A stretch of 64,000 nt of DNA, from the NCBI RefSeq assembly GCF_000152885.1, contig NZ_CH672404.1, forward strand, positions 31,273-95,272, read 5' to 3'. The notes below the pieces were generated by a model that was not told where the DNA came from, ran no database searches, and saw nothing but the letters and a program-made list of their open reading frames with translations. Positions 52,564-63,033 of the stretch are shown piece by piece (position 1 is the first letter of the stretch; each line of letters opens with the position of its first letter). Both the position numbers and the translations under genes were made by a program. Source of the DNA: Idiomarina baltica OS145 (GTDB lineage: Bacteria > Pseudomonadota > Gammaproteobacteria > Enterobacterales > Alteromonadaceae).

Positions 52564-53565
52564 ATGAGTCAAAAACATGTCTTACTGATTGAAGATGATC
52601 GTGTGTTTCAATCAGTGGTTGAGCAGTTTCTCATCCAGCAAAATTATGCAGTACACTGCGTAGAATATGGTGAGCAAGGCGTATCCTGGTGTCAGCAAAA
52701 TACGCCGGATATCGTTCTGTGTGATCTCATGTTACCGGATATTAATGGCCTAGAGGTTATTGAGCGGCTACTCAGCCTTGCGCCTCATTTGCCGGTGATT
52801 GTTATCTCTGCCAGCGACGACATGGGTGATATTCGTGAAGCGGTGCGATTAGGTGCGTGGGATTACTTGGTCAAGCCTATCGACAGGCTAGATACCATTA
52901 CGCAGGCGATCGAACATTGCCTACAGCGGCATCGCCTCGAAGAAACTTATGTGAGCGATATCTGGGAACTCGATAGCCACATTAACCAACTCTATCAAGA
53001 CGACCATATCGTCGCACGCTTAGCCAACGATCTCCTTGCCAAGCAACCCTTAAACGTCGGTGACTATCACATCGAAAGCCAAGTAGCGGCGGGCGCAGAA
53101 GCGAATATTTGGATCGATTATCGACCCTTAACAGAGGGGCGCGTGCTCATTGTCATGGCAACGGCGCACAGTCAAACCGAGCAGAACTTAATCCCGTTAC
53201 TGGTACTTAAAACGCTGATTGCTCCTTTGATTCGTCAACACTTAGCGGGCAGTGACGATACCATTTTGGATCCGCGCAGCTTAGTGCAACACATTAACTT
53301 TGAGTTGTGCCATTCACGCGTACGTACGGCATTTGATGGTGTTTTTGCTGTGCTCGACACCGAGCAGCACGCATTTCGTTGGACCCAAGTTGGTGATCGG
53401 CTGCGTATGCAACCCCAAGCAAAACCCGATTTAGCGTTGGGTATTTGGCGTCATGCAAGTTTCCACAACTATATTCAAACCAAGCTCAAGCGCGTCCATT
53501 GCCAGTTGCCCGAGGCGATTTTAAGTATTGAGCGTCAGTCGTCCTCATCCTCATCGTCTGAATGA
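52564..53565 (+). CDS. rssB: RssB-like response regulator with PP2C-like output domain
   Basis: In E. coli RssB delivers sigma-S to ClpXP. The 333-residue protein has a receiver domain with D54 (DIVLCDLMLPDINGL) and Lys in YLVKPI, a linker helix, and a degenerate PP2C-like domain (GEANIWIDYR-type region to TAFDGVFAVLDTEQ). The nearby galU, as in E. coli rssB-galU, supports the assignment. The last residues are a Ser run (SSSSSSSE) overlapping the opposite gene by 31 nt. Confidence 0.8.
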   Translation: MSQKHVLLIEDDRVFQSVVEQFLIQQNYAVHCVEYGEQGVSWCQQNTPDIVLCDLMLPDINGLEVIERLLSLAPHLPVIVISASDDMGDIREAVRLGAWDYLVKPIDRLDTITQAIEHCLQRHRLEETYVSDIWELDSHINQLYQDDHIVARLANDLLAKQPLNVGDYHIESQVAAGAEANIWIDYRPLTEGRVLIVMATAHSQTEQNLIPLLVLKTLIAPLIRQHLAGSDDTILDPRSLVQHINFELCHSRVRTAFDGVFAVLDTEQHAFRWTQVGDRLRMQPQAKPDLALGIWRHASFHNYIQTKLKRVHCQLPEAILSIERQSSSSSSSE

Positions 53566-53873
53566 TCCACGCGTTGCGCTTCGAACTGACGCACTGCCTT
53601 ATCCATATAAGGTAGTGACATATTGAGGGTGATAGGTTGAGTAAATAAAGGATAGCCAATACCCGCGGCGAGTAGACCAAGCGCTTTCCACCAGCCCGGT
53701 AGATCGACAATGGCAAAAAAGATAATGCAAATAGGTACTAATTTAGCTAGGTTACATATCATACGACGAGGGACCGGCATCGCTTGTTGCGCCATTGTTA
53801 AAATAAGCGCGCGTTCTGTAAACGGATATGATTTGAGTTGCGGAACCTGTCGTGAGGTTAAATAAAATCCCAT
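53535..53873 (-). CDS. Small membrane protein of unknown function
   Basis: The 112-residue product starts MGFYLTSRQVPQLKSYPF, has two hydrophobic segments (CNLAKLVPICIIFFAIVDL and WKALGLLAAGIGYPLF) and a very acidic tail (SDDEDEDD). It resembles small inner-membrane proteins of the DUF6170 type in Alteromonadales, though I cannot confirm the family. It converges with rssB, and its acidic tail is the complement of the rssB Ser run. No good ribosome-binding site is obvious. Confidence 0.65.
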   Translation of the reverse strand: MGFYLTSRQVPQLKSYPFTERALILTMAQQAMPVPRRMICNLAKLVPICIIFFAIVDLPGWWKALGLLAAGIGYPLFTQPITLNMSLPYMDKAVRQFEAQRVDHSDDEDEDD

Positions 53874-53982
53874 GGCACCCTACCTAGACCGTTGTTAGCA
53901 AATAAATTGGATTTGCATTATAACAGTTCGGCAAGGTATAAACGTGCCCCAATAAAAAAATGTTCGAAAAAAGGAAGAATTC

Positions 53983-54882
53983 ATGAGCACGAAACGGGTA
54001 AAAAAAGTTGTTATCCCAGTGGCTGGGCTTGGCACACGAATGCTACCGGCGACCAAGGCAATCCCAAAAGAGATGTTGCCGTTGGTTGATCGTCCATTAA
54101 TTCAATACATTGTTGAAGAATGCTCCGCAGCGGGTTTAACCGATGTAATTTTGGTAACCCACTCCAGTAAGAACTCCATCGAGAACCACTTTGACACCAG
54201 TTTCGAGCTCGAAACCACGTTAGAGCGCCGGGTAAAACGTCAGTTGCTTGAAGAAGTACAAGCCATTTGTCCTAAAGGCACCACCATCATGCACGTGCGT
54301 CAAGGCGAGGCGAAAGGCCTAGGTCATGCGGTGCTGTGCGCGCGTCCGTTGGTCGGCGATGAGCCCTTTGCAGTGGTCCTGCCTGATGTACTCGTCGATT
54401 CGGCGAGCTGTGATTTACGTCAAGATAATATGGCTGAGATGGTGCGCAACTTTAAGGAAACCGGCGCGGCACAGGTAATGGTCGAGAAGGTTCCCCATGA
54501 GCAAGTCAGTAGCTATGGTATTGCTGATATCAACGGCGTTGATCTCGCCGAGGGCGAGCAAGCGCCTATTAAACAATTGGTAGAAAAACCCGAAGTGAGC
54601 AAGGCACCCTCGGATCTTGCCGTGGTAGGACGCTATGTGTTCCCGGAAACCTTATGGCCGCTGCTTGCTAAGACGCCCATTGGCGCAGGCAACGAAATCC
54701 AACTGACCGATGCGATGGCGATGTTACTCGAACAATCCCCAGTCAACGCCTACTACATGAAAGGTAAAAGCCACGATTGCGGCAATAAATTGGGTTATGC
54801 GCAGGCGTTCATCGAGCACGCAATGCGTCATCCTGCATTAGCGGATGATATGAAAAAGTACATCAAGCAATTGCAAGCGTAA
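53983..54882 (+). CDS. galU: UTP-glucose-1-phosphate uridylyltransferase GalU
   Basis: GalU makes UDP-glucose for surface polysaccharides. The 299-residue protein has the nucleotidyltransferase motif [34 protein letters not shown] and the C-terminal [19 protein letters not shown] precedes the ATG. A hairpin region (GCCAGCGCT/AGCGCTGGC, about 54,917-54,938) lies between it and the convergent LysR gene. Confidence 0.97.
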   Translation: MSTKRVKKVVIPVAGLGTRMLPATKAIPKEMLPLVDRPLIQYIVEECSAAGLTDVILVTHSSKNSIENHFDTSFELETTLERRVKRQLLEEVQAICPKGTTIMHVRQGEAKGLGHAVLCARPLVGDEPFAVVLPDVLVDSASCDLRQDNMAEMVRNFKETGAAQVMVEKVPHEQVSSYGIADINGVDLAEGEQAPIKQLVEKPEVSKAPSDLAVVGRYVFPETLWPLLAKTPIGAGNEIQLTDAMAMLLEQSPVNAYYMKGKSHDCGNKLGYAQAFIEHAMRHPALADDMKKYIKQLQA

Positions 54883-54923
54883 CGAGTCAGCTCGTTAAGC
54901 AAACGTAAAGCTTGAGGCCAGCG

Positions 54924-55850
54924 CTAGCCAGCGCTGGCTTCCATATCATCCGTTTGGCGCTTTGGGGTGTGTCGCAGGATCAGGTCAGCGAGTAAACGCG
55001 AACAGGGGCCTGTTTTCTCTCCTTTGGGTAACACTAAGTAAAGTGAGCCTTTGCGGCACGTACTGCCTTTGAGTTCAAGCTTACGTAACGAACCTTTCTG
55101 CATAGCGCGTTGCGCAATATAGGGCGGCAACCAGCAAAAACCTAAACCCGAGCGCACTAAGCGCAATGCTTCGTCAAAATGACTGACCGTCCAACGTTGC
55201 TCAGCTTTTAACCAACCGCCTTCTTCGGCAGGTTGCGTGGCCGTGTCGCGGATCACGATTTGCAAATGTTGAGCGAGTTCATCTTGAGAAATAGGGGAAT
55301 CTTGTTGCGCAAGCGGGTGTGAAGGATGGCAAACCAAATCCATATAATAGTCGTGAATAGGCTCACCCAAAAAGCCTTTCGGAAGTTGATGCGTCACGAC
55401 TAAATCGGCGGATTCATTACGAATATGCTCGAGCGTTCCGGTCAGGACCGTATCTTCAATGGTGAGACGCGAACCCCGGCCATGTTCTTGAAAGTCTTTT
55501 AATGCCGGGATCAGGTCATCGCGGTCAAATACCATTTCGAGTGCGAGTTTGATTTCTGGCTCCCAGCCTTGCTCCATGTTGCAAGCGAGCTGCTCCAGCT
55601 CATACACGGTTTGAGTCAGTTGTCGCGAGCGTCGCAGCATGACCTCACCGACATGCGTTAATTCGGCCTTACGTCCCTTTATTTCTAAAAGCTGGACGCC
55701 TAACACCTGCTGAAGCTTAGAAACCGCATGGTTTAATGAAGATTGGCTTTTGTTAAGTTTCTCTGCTGCATGTGCGTAACCACCACAGTCTACAACCGCC
55801 TGTAAAATGCGCCATTGTTCCAAAGTGGACTTAGCTCTGTAGTGTGGCAT
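54924..55850 (-). CDS. LysR-family transcriptional regulator
   Basis: The 308-residue protein has an N-terminal winged helix-turn-helix (TLEQWRILQAVVDCGGYAHA, SQSSLNHAVSKLQQVLGVQLLE) and a C-terminal ligand-binding domain. The target and ligand cannot be read from the sequence. It starts 30 nt after the cmoB stop on the same strand and converges with galU. Confidence 0.9.
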   Translation of the reverse strand: MPHYRAKSTLEQWRILQAVVDCGGYAHAAEKLNKSQSSLNHAVSKLQQVLGVQLLEIKGRKAELTHVGEVMLRRSRQLTQTVYELEQLACNMEQGWEPEIKLALEMVFDRDDLIPALKDFQEHGRGSRLTIEDTVLTGTLEHIRNESADLVVTHQLPKGFLGEPIHDYYMDLVCHPSHPLAQQDSPISQDELAQHLQIVIRDTATQPAEEGGWLKAEQRWTVSHFDEALRLVRSGLGFCWLPPYIAQRAMQKGSLRKLELKGSTCRKGSLYLVLPKGEKTGPCSRLLADLILRHTPKRQTDDMEASAG

Positions 55851-55880
55851 AGGATAATTGTCTAACCTCTTGTCTGACGA

Positions 55881-56852
55881 TTAAATTGTCGCTTTAACAA
55901 TCGCACGGATGGGTGCTTTATACCCCTCAATAGTCTTTTCTGGGTCTTTTGGATCAAGAAAATCTTTCAAAGATTCACCGGTCATCCATTCAGTTGATCG
56001 CTGTTCGTCAAGAGAGGTGGGGTTATGATCAACAATTTCAGTCTGTTTAAAACCTAATCGTTCGAGCCAAACACACAGCGCTTTGGCGCTGGGTAAAAAC
56101 CAAACATTACGCATTTGGGCATAACGTTCACCGGGCATCATCACGGTCTGTTCGTCACCCTCAACGACGATTGTCTCCAATATCAACTGTCCACCTGGTT
56201 TTAATAAGTTTTTAAGTTGTTGTAAAAACTCAAGTGGTGAACGGCGATGATACAATACTCCCATGCTAAAAACCGTATTAAAACTTTGAAGTGAGGGCAT
56301 ATGCTCGATTCCGACCGGAAAGAAGTGCGCGCGCTCGGCAATAGCGCTCGGCATCATTTGCTTAATGGCTTGAAATTGAGTCATAAATAGTTCGCCTGGG
56401 TCAATCCCCCAAACCTCTGCTGCGCCTGCCTCTAACATTCGCCATAGGTGATAGCCACTGCCACAACCAACGTCTAAAACCTGATGACCTTTTAAATTAT
56501 TTAAATGCGGTTGTACGCGCTGCCACTTCCAATCTGAGCGCCATTCGGTGTCAATCGACAATCCAAATAAATCGAAAGGTCCCTTACGCCAAGGCTGTAA
56601 TTGCTTCAGTAGACCGTTCATACGGGCTCTATCGGAGTCGCTGGCTTGCTCGGGCAAGCCCACTTGCACGGTGTCACCCAGCGAAACATGATCAGTCGCC
56701 AACGAAGGCAGTTGTTTAAGCACCCGTTGCCACTTTTTAAACTCGCCATGGGGCGACTGCAAAAAGTCACTGAGTTGCTGGGGTAAAGTGGTAAGCCACT
56801 GGCGATGAGGACTTTGTGCAAGTGCGCTGAGGTCGTAAGCAAACATATCCAT
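55881..56852 (-). CDS. cmoB: tRNA U34 carboxymethyltransferase CmoB
   Basis: CmoB transfers the carboxymethyl group of Cx-SAM to 5-hydroxyuridine-34 of tRNAs. The 323-residue protein has the SAM fold VLDVGCGSGYHLWRMLEAGA, VWGIDPGELFMTQF and SMGVLYHRRSPLEFL. The start at 56,852 is supported by AAGGAGAAT. It lies 3 nt after cmoA. Confidence 0.96.
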   Translation of the reverse strand: MDMFAYDLSALAQSPHRQWLTTLPQQLSDFLQSPHGEFKKWQRVLKQLPSLATDHVSLGDTVQVGLPEQASDSDRARMNGLLKQLQPWRKGPFDLFGLSIDTEWRSDWKWQRVQPHLNNLKGHQVLDVGCGSGYHLWRMLEAGAAEVWGIDPGELFMTQFQAIKQMMPSAIAERAHFFPVGIEHMPSLQSFNTVFSMGVLYHRRSPLEFLQQLKNLLKPGGQLILETIVVEGDEQTVMMPGERYAQMRNVWFLPSAKALCVWLERLGFKQTEIVDHNPTSLDEQRSTEWMTGESLKDFLDPKDPEKTIEGYKAPIRAIVKATI

Positions 56853-56855
56853 GCG

Positions 56856-57593
56856 CTATTCTCCTTTTACCGCAAGCATGGCGGCAAAATTAAAACACTG
56901 CAGCCATACCCCTGCATGAGCGAAGCCAGCTTGTTTGAAACGCGCGAAATGTGTATCGAGGGTGTCAATTTTCATGACATTTTCGATAGCGGCACGTTTT
57001 TGGCTAATCTCGAGTTCACTGTAGCCGTTAGCGCGTTTAAAATCATGATGCAGATCGACTAGCGTATCGTGGATGTGTGCATCAGGGTGCGCCACCTTCT
57101 CGGCGATTAATAAAACACCACCTGGGTTTAATCCTGAGTAAATTTTATCGATGAGCGCATTTCTGTCTTCTTTTGGCACAAATTGGAGTGTAAAATTAAG
57201 TACAACAATAGAAGCGTTATCGATAGGCGTTTGTTGCACGTCTTGGCAATTAAACTCAACGGCAATGTCACTCTTGAAGCCGTTAAGGTGAAGCTGTGCG
57301 CGGTCGATCATCGGTTGCGAATTATCCACCGCAATAATGTGATTACCCTGATGTTTCTCGCAGCCTTTGCGTAAGGCGAGTGTCGCGGCGCCGAGCGAGC
57401 AGCCCAGATCGTACACATTTGTATTATCTTGACTATAACGTTCGGCTAGTTGTGGTAATGTTTGTATGATCGTAGCGTAGCCCGGAACTGAGCGGTTTAT
57501 CATATCTGGGAAAACTTCTACCACGTGTTCATCAAAACGGAAGTCGCCAACGCTCGGTAACGCTTTAGAATAAATGGTGTCTTGTTGACTCAT
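56856..57593 (-). CDS. cmoA: Carboxy-SAM synthase CmoA
   Basis: CmoA makes carboxy-SAM from SAM and prephenate, the donor used by CmoB. The 245-residue protein has FRFDEHVVEVFPDMINRSVPG near residue 19-39 and the SAM motif VYDLGCSLGAATLAL. The ATG at 57,593 is preferred over an in-frame TTG two codons earlier. It forms a two-gene unit with cmoB. Confidence 0.96.
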   Translation of the reverse strand: MSQQDTIYSKALPSVGDFRFDEHVVEVFPDMINRSVPGYATIIQTLPQLAERYSQDNTNVYDLGCSLGAATLALRKGCEKHQGNHIIAVDNSQPMIDRAQLHLNGFKSDIAVEFNCQDVQQTPIDNASIVVLNFTLQFVPKEDRNALIDKIYSGLNPGGVLLIAEKVAHPDAHIHDTLVDLHHDFKRANGYSELEISQKRAAIENVMKIDTLDTHFARFKQAGFAHAGVWLQCFNFAAMLAVKGE

Positions 57594-57759
57594 GATCAAT
57601 AACTATCATTGCAGTTTAAAACATGATGCTAGTTTAACGTTAATTCGCCGTAAGGCACAGATTTAAACGCGAATAAAAGCATATCGCATAGGGTTAACCA
57701 AAACATAGGCGAGAAAAAATGCCTTTTAGCAACTCGTGAGCAGGGAAGCATCTAAATCA

Positions 57760-59184
57760 ATGAAAAACGTTAAATTCTGGTTGTCGACCATCGCCTGCTT
57801 TTGGTTATCGTTAGTGCATGCGGCGACACTGGATACGGATGAGTGGTTAGCACAGCACAACACGGTTAGAGTGGGGGTGCCGACTAACCTGATGCCACTG
57901 ATAGGCATCGAGAGCGGTGACGGCATTGGTTTTGATGCCGATATGTTGCGCCTCATCACACAAAAGTTACCGCTCACCATTAAATGGCAAGACTGCGGCT
58001 CTTGGAGTCGTTGCCTCAAAGCACTCGAGCAACGTGAGATCGATATTTTACCGAGTATGTCGTACTCCGAAGACCGCTCGCGCTACACCAGTTTTACACA
58101 ACGCTACTGGTCCATGCCGTGGGCGGTGTTGTACCGCAACAAAGAGACCTTAAACGCGCGTGGCAGTGTCAACGTGGGTGATTTGCGAGGCCAACGCTTA
58201 GGGATTATCCAAGATTACAGTGTTGTATCGCTGCTTCGTAATCAGCGCGGAACTGAAGTGATTGAGTATGACAATATCGAGCAAGCCACCAAAGCGCTCA
58301 AAGAAAACCAAATTAATGTCTATGTCGATAGCCTGCCTATTTTAGTGTACGAACTACAAAATCACCCTATCACTCATGCCAATCTCGAGGTGTTAGATGA
58401 TGCGCCAGGCCAAGATCTGTTTTTTGGTGTTCGGAGTGATTGGCAACCGTTAGTGGTAACGCTTAATCGAGGCATCGATAATATCACGCAGAGTCAGCAA
58501 AACCAGTTACGCAATAAATGGTATGGTTATGAGTTGCAGACCGGCTGGAGCGATGAAGAACTGATTCAAGTCGCGTTGAAGGTCGGTTCGGGTGTCGTGT
58601 TAGTCTTTTTGTTTATCGCCTTCAGAAACAGTCGTTTACGCCGCGAAGTCAAATTACGTAAGGATGCCGAGAAACGTATCCGCTATGTCGCCACCCATGA
58701 TGAGTTGACCGGCTTGCCTAACCGAAAACTACTGTCGGACCGTCTCGAACAAGCGATGTTACAGGCAGAACGTTCAAATAAAGCCTTCGCGATCATGTTT
58801 TTAGACTTAGATGGCTTTAAACAAATCAACGATAAATACGGACACGAAGTCGGCGATGAATTACTCATTCACGCGTCGCAACGCATGCAAAGTATGTTAC
58901 GCCGTTCGGATACCGTGTGTCGCTATGGCGGTGACGAATTCGTCATACTCTTACCCACCACACCGACCACCAGTGCCGCTCTGGCGGTGGCACGTAAATT
59001 GGTGGTACACATAGCGCGACCTTATCAAATTGGTACACACATGCTCGAAGTCAGTACCAGTATCGGTGTGAGTCTATTTCCACAGCACGGCAGTGATGAA
59101 AATGCCTTATTGCGGGCCGCGGATAAAGCCATGTATGCGGCGAAAGATGCCGGTAAAAACGATGTGCGCTTAGCGGCACCTTAA
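57760..59184 (+). CDS. Diguanylate cyclase with periplasmic solute-binding sensor domain
   Basis: The protein makes c-di-GMP in response to a periplasmic ligand. It starts with a signal peptide (MKNVKFWLSTIACFW to about VHAAT). A family-3 solute-binding domain follows (about 25-265: VRVGVPTNLMPLIG, GIGFDADMLRLI), then a membrane helix (VGSGVVLVFLFIAF), then a complete GGDEF domain with DELTGLPNRK, FLDLDGFKQIND and RYGGDEFVIL. No EAL domain is present. A GTG at 57,736 could give eight more residues. Confidence 0.92.
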   Translation: MKNVKFWLSTIACFWLSLVHAATLDTDEWLAQHNTVRVGVPTNLMPLIGIESGDGIGFDADMLRLITQKLPLTIKWQDCGSWSRCLKALEQREIDILPSMSYSEDRSRYTSFTQRYWSMPWAVLYRNKETLNARGSVNVGDLRGQRLGIIQDYSVVSLLRNQRGTEVIEYDNIEQATKALKENQINVYVDSLPILVYELQNHPITHANLEVLDDAPGQDLFFGVRSDWQPLVVTLNRGIDNITQSQQNQLRNKWYGYELQTGWSDEELIQVALKVGSGVVLVFLFIAFRNSRLRREVKLRKDAEKRIRYVATHDELTGLPNRKLLSDRLEQAMLQAERSNKAFAIMFLDLDGFKQINDKYGHEVGDELLIHASQRMQSMLRRSDTVCRYGGDEFVILLPTTPTTSAALAVARKLVVHIARPYQIGTHMLEVSTSIGVSLFPQHGSDENALLRAADKAMYAAKDAGKNDVRLAAP

Positions 59185-59189
59185 CTCGG

Positions 59190-59217
59190 ATGACATTAGC
59201 GCCCAGTTCGCTATAAT
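59190..59217 (+). promoter_or_regulatory. Sigma-70 type promoter of aspS
   Basis: ATGACA (59,190-59,195) and TATAAT (59,212-59,217) are 16 nt apart, 45 bases before the aspS ATG, and lie after the stop of the diguanylate cyclase gene. Confidence 0.7.
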
Positions 59218-59261
59218 ATGCGCTTTAAATCATTCAGCAGAATAAAAGGTGTGAAGGGCGC

Positions 59262-61034
59262 ATGCGAACGCATTACTGTGGGCAGGTAACTGCCGAACTA
59301 GCCGAACAAGAAGTCACTTTATGTGGTTGGGTCAACAAACGTCGCGATTTAGGTGGTTTGATCTTTATCGATCTGCGTGACCGCGAAGGCTTGGTTCAAG
59401 TGGTCTTTGACCCCGACGAAAACGCGTTGTTCGAGCAGGCAAACCGCCTGCGCCAAGAGTTCTGCGTACAAATCCGCGGTAAAGTAAACCGTCGTCCAGA
59501 TAGTCAAGTCAACGCCAACATGAAAACCGGCGAAGTTGAGATCTTAGCCAAAGAGCTGACTATCTTGAGTCGCTCTGAACCACTCCCTATCGATTTTAAC
59601 TCGCAAGTGAGCGAAGAAGCTCGTTTGCGTTATCGCTACCTCGATTTGCGCCGTCCGCAAATGAATGAGAACTTGCAATTCCGTGCCAAGGTGGCGAGTG
59701 CGGTCCGTCGTTTCTTAGATGACAATGGCTTTTTGGACATCGAAACACCGATGTTGACCCGTGCTACGCCCGAAGGCGCGCGCGACTACTTAGTGCCAAG
59801 CCGCACCCATAAAGGGCGCTTCTTTGCATTGCCGCAGAGCCCACAGTTATTTAAACAATTACTGATGATGTCGGGCTTTGACCGTTATTATCAAATCGTC
59901 AAGTGCTTCCGTGATGAAGACTTACGTGCCGACCGTCAGCCTGAATTCACTCAGATTGATATCGAAACCTCGTTCATGAGTGCAGAGCAGGTGATGGAAG
60001 TCACCGAAACCATGACGCGTCAGTTGTTCCAACAGTTGCTCGATATCGACTTAGGCAAGTTCCCAACCATGACTTGGCACGAAGCCATGCGTCGTTTTGG
60101 TTCGGATAAGCCCGACTTGCGTAACCCGCTCGAACTGGTCGATGTGGCGGATTTACTGAAAGACGTTGAGTTTAAAGTCTTCTCCGGCCCCGCAAACGAC
60201 GAAAAAGGTCGCGTAGCCGTGATCCGCTTGCCGGGTCAGGCAGATAACGTCTCGCGCAAAATGATCGACGAGTACACGCAATTTGTCGGTATTTACGGCG
60301 CTAAAGGCTTGGCGTGGATTAAAGTGAACGACCTCAGTCAAGGCCGTGAGGGCTTGCAGTCACCGATCCTTAAATTCTTGCCAGATGAAGCGCTTAACGC
60401 GATTCTTGAGCGTACCGAAGCGGCAACAGGCGATATTCTGTTCTTTGGTTCAGACAAAGCCAACGTGGTTGCCGAAGCGATGGGCGCGTTACGTCTTAAG
60501 TTAGGTGAAACCTTTGAATTGGTTAGCGATGAATGGCGTCCGCTGTGGGTCGTTGACTTCCCGATGTTCGAAGAAGACGACGATGGTCGCTTAGCAGCCA
60601 TGCACCATCCGTTTACCGCGCCGGTTAACGTCACGCCCGAAGAGCTTAAAGCAAACCCTGCGCAAGCACTGTCCAATGCCTATGACATGGTACTGAACGG
60701 CGTTGAAGTGGGCGGCGGCTCAGTTCGTATTCACGATAACGCCATGCAACAAGCTGCGTTCGAGGTACTCGGCATTGGCGCAGAGGAAGCCAAAGAAAAA
60801 TTCGGTTTCTTACTCGAGGCGCTCAAGTACGGTACACCACCACACGCCGGTTTAGCCTTTGGCTTAGACCGTTTAGTCATGTTAATGGTCGGTGCAAGCT
60901 CGATCCGTGATGTGATCGCGTTCCCGAAAACCACCACCGCAGCCTGTGTATTGACCGATGCACCTGGGCTAGCGAACCCCGATGCATTGCAAGAATTGGG
61001 TGTTAAGAGTACGGTGGAAGACAAAGACGAATAG
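59262..61034 (+). CDS. aspS: Aspartyl-tRNA synthetase
   Basis: AspS charges tRNA-Asp. The 590-residue protein has the anticodon-binding OB fold at the N-terminus ([20 protein letters not shown]), class II motif 2 ([20 protein letters not shown]) and motif 3 ([15 protein letters not shown]), plus the bacterial GAD insertion. It begins the aspS-yebC-ruvC-ruvA-ruvB series. Confidence 0.98.
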   Translation: MRTHYCGQVTAELAEQEVTLCGWVNKRRDLGGLIFIDLRDREGLVQVVFDPDENALFEQANRLRQEFCVQIRGKVNRRPDSQVNANMKTGEVEILAKELTILSRSEPLPIDFNSQVSEEARLRYRYLDLRRPQMNENLQFRAKVASAVRRFLDDNGFLDIETPMLTRATPEGARDYLVPSRTHKGRFFALPQSPQLFKQLLMMSGFDRYYQIVKCFRDEDLRADRQPEFTQIDIETSFMSAEQVMEVTETMTRQLFQQLLDIDLGKFPTMTWHEAMRRFGSDKPDLRNPLELVDVADLLKDVEFKVFSGPANDEKGRVAVIRLPGQADNVSRKMIDEYTQFVGIYGAKGLAWIKVNDLSQGREGLQSPILKFLPDEALNAILERTEAATGDILFFGSDKANVVAEAMGALRLKLGETFELVSDEWRPLWVVDFPMFEEDDDGRLAAMHHPFTAPVNVTPEELKANPAQALSNAYDMVLNGVEVGGGSVRIHDNAMQQAAFEVLGIGAEEAKEKFGFLLEALKYGTPPHAGLAFGLDRLVMLMVGASSIRDVIAFPKTTTAACVLTDAPGLANPDALQELGVKSTVEDKDE

Positions 61035-61053
61035 CAACACAATGGAGTGAGAC

Positions 61054-61803
61054 ATGGCAGGTCATTCCAAATGGGCCAACATTAAACATCGTAAAGCCGC
61101 GCAAGATGCAAAGCGCGGCAAGATTTTTACCAAACTTATTCGAGAAATCACCGTCTCTGCACGTCAGGGCGGCGGTGATCCCGAGACGAACCCGCGCTTA
61201 CGCGCGGCGATTGATAAAGCGCTTTCTAACAATATGAAGCGCGATACCATCGATACCGCTGTCAAGCGCGGCTCGGGTGAGCTCGAAGGTGAAAATGTCG
61301 AGGAGTTGACCTACGAAGGCTACGGTCCTAGTGGCGTCGCCATTTTACTTGAATGCATGACCGATAACCGCAATCGCACGGTGTCGGAAGTGCGTCACGC
61401 GTTTAATAAATTTAACGGTAATTTAGGTACCGATGGCTCGGTCGCTTACTTATTTAATAAGCGCGGCGTCATCAGTTACGGTAGCGAGACCAGCGAAGAA
61501 ACCATTCTTGAACCGGCGATTGAAGCGGGTGCCGATGATGTACTGAATCATGGTGACGGTCACATTGATGTATTCACGAGCCCAGAGGTGTTTGGCGCAG
61601 TAAAGGACGCGTTAGATGCCACCGGTGCTGAGGCAACCAATGCCGAAGTCACCATGGTACCGGATACCAAAGTGGATTTAGATGAAGATGGCGCGCGCAC
61701 TTTCCTCAAACTGCTCGACGCACTCGAGGATTTAGACGATGTGCAAAACGCTTATCATAACGCCGATATTTCGGATGACGTGTTGGCAAGCTTGGATGAG
61801 TAA
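61054..61803 (+). CDS. yebC: YebC/TACO1-family translation-associated protein
   Basis: The 249-residue protein begins [20 protein letters not shown], the family hallmark, and has the [22 protein letters not shown] motif around residue 86-107. Members have been described as transcription regulators and, more recently, as factors for translating difficult proline stretches; I cannot tell which role applies. GGAGTGAGAC precedes the ATG. It lies before ruvC. Confidence 0.96.
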   Translation: MAGHSKWANIKHRKAAQDAKRGKIFTKLIREITVSARQGGGDPETNPRLRAAIDKALSNNMKRDTIDTAVKRGSGELEGENVEELTYEGYGPSGVAILLECMTDNRNRTVSEVRHAFNKFNGNLGTDGSVAYLFNKRGVISYGSETSEETILEPAIEAGADDVLNHGDGHIDVFTSPEVFGAVKDALDATGAEATNAEVTMVPDTKVDLDEDGARTFLKLLDALEDLDDVQNAYHNADISDDVLASLDE

Positions 61804-61809
61804 CCTCCG

Positions 61810-62349
61810 ATGAGCGTGATCCTCGGTATCGATCCAGGCTCACGCTTAACGGGCTTCGGCATCATCCAGCAACAAGGTCGACACTTATCGTATATTGCCA
61901 GTGGCTGCATTCGCGTCACGGGTACCACCGCACAACCGCTCAGCCTTGCTGAGAAGCTCAAGCGGATCCACAACAGTGTGGTCGAGCTGATTACGCAGTA
62001 CCAACCCGATGAATTTGCTATCGAACAAGTATTCATGGCACGTAACCCAGATTCTGCGTTAAAGTTAGGGCAAGCGCGCGGTGCTGCTATTGTAGCCGCT
62101 GCCTGTGCCGACTTGCCCGTCGCAGAATACAGCGCTCGACAAATAAAACAGGCGGTGGTGGGTAATGGCGGTGCTGATAAAACACAAGTGCAGCACATGG
62201 TCATGGCGTTACTGAACTTGAGCAAATCGCCGCAAGCAGACGCCGCGGACGCCTTAGCCGTCGCTTTGTGCCATGCGCACAGCGCACAAAGTTTAATAAA
62301 AATGTCAGGTGCAGCACGTAAAATCGTGCGTGGGCGTTTACGCCGTTAA
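61810..62349 (+). CDS. ruvC: Holliday junction resolvase RuvC
   Basis: RuvC cleaves Holliday junctions. The 179-residue protein has the catalytic acidic residues in [26 protein letters not shown] and [17 protein letters not shown]. It starts 6 nt after yebC and is followed by ruvA. Confidence 0.97.
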   Translation: MSVILGIDPGSRLTGFGIIQQQGRHLSYIASGCIRVTGTTAQPLSLAEKLKRIHNSVVELITQYQPDEFAIEQVFMARNPDSALKLGQARGAAIVAAACADLPVAEYSARQIKQAVVGNGGADKTQVQHMVMALLNLSKSPQADAADALAVALCHAHSAQSLIKMSGAARKIVRGRLRR

Positions 62350-62385
62350 CACCGGCATACAGTAGAATAATAAAGAGGACATTCT

Positions 62386-63006
62386 GTGATCGGACAAATT
62401 CGTGGCACACTAGTCAGCAAGCAACCCCCCGAGGTGTTAGTGGATGTGCAAGGGGTCGGCTATGAGATCCAATTGCCAATGACGTGTTTTTATCAATTAC
62501 CCGCCACGGGCGAGCCCGTCACTTTGGTGACTCATTTTGTAGTACGCGAAGATGCTCAATTGCTCTATGGCTTTAATTCGCTTGCGGAACGGAGCTTGTT
62601 TAGACTTTTAATAAAAACCCAGGGTGTGGGACCGAAATTGGCGCTAGCGATATTATCCGGCATGAACGCCGACGAGTTTGTCTGGGCGGTGAATCAGAAT
62701 GATGTCAGTCGTTTGGTCAAACTGCCCGGCGTGGGTAAAAAGACAGCCGAGCGCCTCGTTATTGAAATGCGTGATCGCTTAAAAGATTGGCAAGGCTCGA
62801 GCACGCCAGCGACCGATGCCGCACCGCTCGATAATGTCAGCGGTGATGCGTTGGTGCACCCAGCCGATGCGCGCAACGATGCGTTAAGTGCATTATTGGC
62901 GCTCGGTTATAAACCGGTACAAGCCGAAAAAGCATTAAAAGCGGTATATCAGCAAGGCGAAAGCAGCGAAACGCTTATTCGTAGTGCGTTGAAACAGTTA
63001 TCTTAA
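62386..63006 (+). CDS. ruvA: Holliday junction DNA helicase subunit RuvA
   Basis: RuvA binds the four-way junction and loads RuvB. A GTG start is used, preceded by AGAGGACATT. The 206-residue protein starts [20 protein letters not shown], has the helix-hairpin-helix motifs [16 protein letters not shown] and [16 protein letters not shown], and the C-terminal RuvB-contact domain ([20 protein letters not shown]). Confidence 0.97.
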   Translation: MIGQIRGTLVSKQPPEVLVDVQGVGYEIQLPMTCFYQLPATGEPVTLVTHFVVREDAQLLYGFNSLAERSLFRLLIKTQGVGPKLALAILSGMNADEFVWAVNQNDVSRLVKLPGVGKKTAERLVIEMRDRLKDWQGSSTPATDAAPLDNVSGDALVHPADARNDALSALLALGYKPVQAEKALKAVYQQGESSETLIRSALKQLS

Positions 63007-63033
63007 TAGGCCAAAGGCCCTTTGGAACAGGTT

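Noticed and set aside
54917..54938. GCCAGCGCT repeat hairpin between galU and the LysR gene as another copy of the mosaic repeat
   Set aside because: Sequence is unrelated to the mosaic modules; it is a short local hairpin in the convergent gap.
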